A DNA stretch of 14,486 nt from CBDULX01 sp965368175 (lineage in GTDB: Bacteria > Pseudomonadota > Gammaproteobacteria > SZUA-229). Both the position numbers and the translations under genes were made by a program. The stretch is taken from NCBI GenBank assembly GCA_965368175.1, contig CBDULX010000064.1:1-14486 (forward strand). Reading direction: 5' to 3'. Numbering within the stretch: the first letter of the stretch is position 1; every line of letters begins with the position of its first letter. Shown here one piece after another: positions 13,454 to 14,486 of this stretch. The notes below the pieces were generated by a model that was not told the DNA's origin, did not search any database, and saw nothing but the letters and a program-made list of their open reading frames with translations.

Positions 13454-13682
13454 TTTCCCCTGCTTTCGTTGCAATAGAACAAAATCCCGACTCACTTCGT
13501 GAAAAGTCTATACCCTTTTATCCCAGCCTGAACTCAACCAGGCTCAACCAGATCCTCCCTGGAAAACCTCTGAACTAATCCGGATACCCATACTAAACAC
13601 ACTCGTCCCTCTCTTCAGACCCATAAAAACGTTATAATCGCTCTCTGTTGCATTATTGCAGGTATTTAAGGGGCATATAAAT
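13454..13682 (+). promoter_or_regulatory. intergenic region upstream of djlA with hairpins and a -10 box
   Basis: No gene is supported. A compact hairpin lies at 13489-13508, with TCAC-TTC-GTGA inside GACT and AGTC, and a second at 13525-13544 (AGCCTG with CAGGCT). These look like repeat remnants. A TATAAT at 13633-13638 is a good -10 box for djlA, 45 bases before its ATG, but the -35 is weak. Confidence 0.45.
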
Positions 13683-14468
13683 ATGAACTGGTGGGGAAAA
13701 CTGATCGGCGGCGGCCTGGGTTTTATGATGGGTGGGCCGCTGGGCGCAATAATGGGTGCAGCCTTTGGCCATCAGTTCGACAAGGGCTTGCATCATCAGG
13801 GCCATCAGATACCTCCCAGTGATACCCAGCGCACCCAGGCTGCCTTTTTCACCGCCAGTTTTTCGGTGATGGGCCATATTGCCAAAATCGATGGACAGGT
13901 ATCCAGAAGCGAGATCCAGCTGGCCGAACAGGTCATGAATCAGATGCAGCTAACAGCAGATCAACGCACAGCTGCCATCAACCTGTTTAATGAAGGCAAA
14001 CAACTGGATTTTCCACTGGACGATGTGCTGCAACAATTTCGTAAAGAATGCCATCGGCGCACCAATCTTTTGCAAATGTTCATGGAAATCCTTATATCTA
14101 CTGCGCTGGCAGATGGTCATATAGATACCACCGAACAGTCGGTCATCGTTCACATCGGTGAACAGCTTGGCTTCGATACAGCGACCATCCGGCAGCTAAT
14201 TCAAATGGTGGAAGCACAACAACATTATGTTAACCGTCCTGCAAAAGGCCGTGCCACCCTGAACGATGCCTATAAAGTACTGGGCATTACCGAAGACATC
14301 AACGATAGCGATCTTAAAAAAGCCTATCGACGGCTGATGAGCCAGCATCACCCTGATAAGCTGGTCGCCAAAGGCCTGCCAGAAGAGATGCTTAAACTGG
14401 CCACTGAAAAAACCCAGGAAATCAAAGCTGCCTATGAACAAATCAAGCATTCACGTGGCATGCACTAA
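13683..14468 (+). CDS. djlA: membrane-anchored J-domain co-chaperone DjlA
   Basis: This is a type III DnaJ protein that stimulates the ATPase of DnaK at the inner membrane. In enteric bacteria DjlA affects envelope stress signalling. The 261-residue product has the DjlA layout: an N-terminal glycine-rich membrane segment (MNWWGKLIGGGLGFMMGGPL, then GHQFDKG), a TerB-like helical domain (about 55-180; FSVMGHIAKIDGQVS, then MEILISTALADGH), and a C-terminal J domain (about 196-261) with the HPD motif at 223-225 in SQHHPDKLVAKGLPEEM. The ATG at 13683 is preceded by AAGGGG nine bases upstream. The glutamine/glycine-rich linker of the enteric protein is nearly absent. Its TAA is the first codon of a repeat copy at the window end. 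Confidence 0.95.
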   Translation: MNWWGKLIGGGLGFMMGGPLGAIMGAAFGHQFDKGLHHQGHQIPPSDTQRTQAAFFTASFSVMGHIAKIDGQVSRSEIQLAEQVMNQMQLTADQRTAAINLFNEGKQLDFPLDDVLQQFRKECHRRTNLLQMFMEILISTALADGHIDTTEQSVIVHIGEQLGFDTATIRQLIQMVEAQQHYVNRPAKGRATLNDAYKVLGITEDINDSDLKKAYRRLMSQHHPDKLVAKGLPEEMLKLATEKTQEIKAAYEQIKHSRGMH

Positions 14469-14486
14469 GGTGCCACTGATTAAGTC
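14466..14486. repeat. dispersed repeat copy at the djlA stop, cut by window edge
   Basis: TAAGGTGCC then ACTGATTAAGTC matches the minus strand of 12734-12754 at 19 of 21 positions and resembles 4905-4925. The first three bases are the djlA stop codon. The element continues past the window. Confidence 0.6.

Overview
The window looks like chromosomal DNA of a gammaproteobacterium of moderate GC content. SucA, SucB and DjlA read closest to gammaproteobacterial versions that I recognise. Several of the uncharacterised proteins resemble ones I recall from sulfur-oxidising Gammaproteobacteria, but that lineage guess is inference. No phage, insertion sequence, tRNA, rRNA or CRISPR array is visible.

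Layout. Positions 1-3955 (minus strand) hold the 2-oxoglutarate dehydrogenase genes sucA-sucB. sucB is cut by the window edge, and sucA carries one in-frame TAA at 3245-3247 in an otherwise intact frame. A 500-bp gap with a two-hairpin repeat follows, then a Nudix-like gene with a damaged catalytic box (4457-4867, minus). Three small uncharacterised genes (5132-6196, minus) form a likely operon behind a good sigma70-type promoter with an IscR-like site. Divergent from them are a small unknown gene and a SulP transporter fused to STAS and cyclic-nucleotide-binding domains (6347-8773, plus). A 158-bp palindromic element separates this from a second minus-strand operon of three uncharacterised genes (8994-10854), the first of which encodes a degenerate receiver domain.

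The most unusual locus is 11025-12695 (plus): a small HU-like protein, then a protein that joins an HU/IHF domain, one membrane helix and a LysM domain, then a 78-residue unknown protein. The first two reading frames overlap by one base. The architecture suggests a device that ties DNA to the inner membrane and the peptidoglycan, with a soluble HU partner made alongside. Downstream lie a hairpin repeat that supplies the stop codon of the last gene, a perfect CRP-type half-site pair, a promoter and a hairpin-plus-T-run terminator. These could bound a small RNA or the leader of an unknown 121-residue gene. The window ends with djlA, a membrane-anchored J-domain co-chaperone.

A second theme is a dispersed repeat with the core CTGATYAAGTC. 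Copies or relatives occur near 4905-4969, 5047-5082, 12691-12754, 13408-13453 and 14466-14486. In three cases the repeat overlaps the stop codon of the gene before it.
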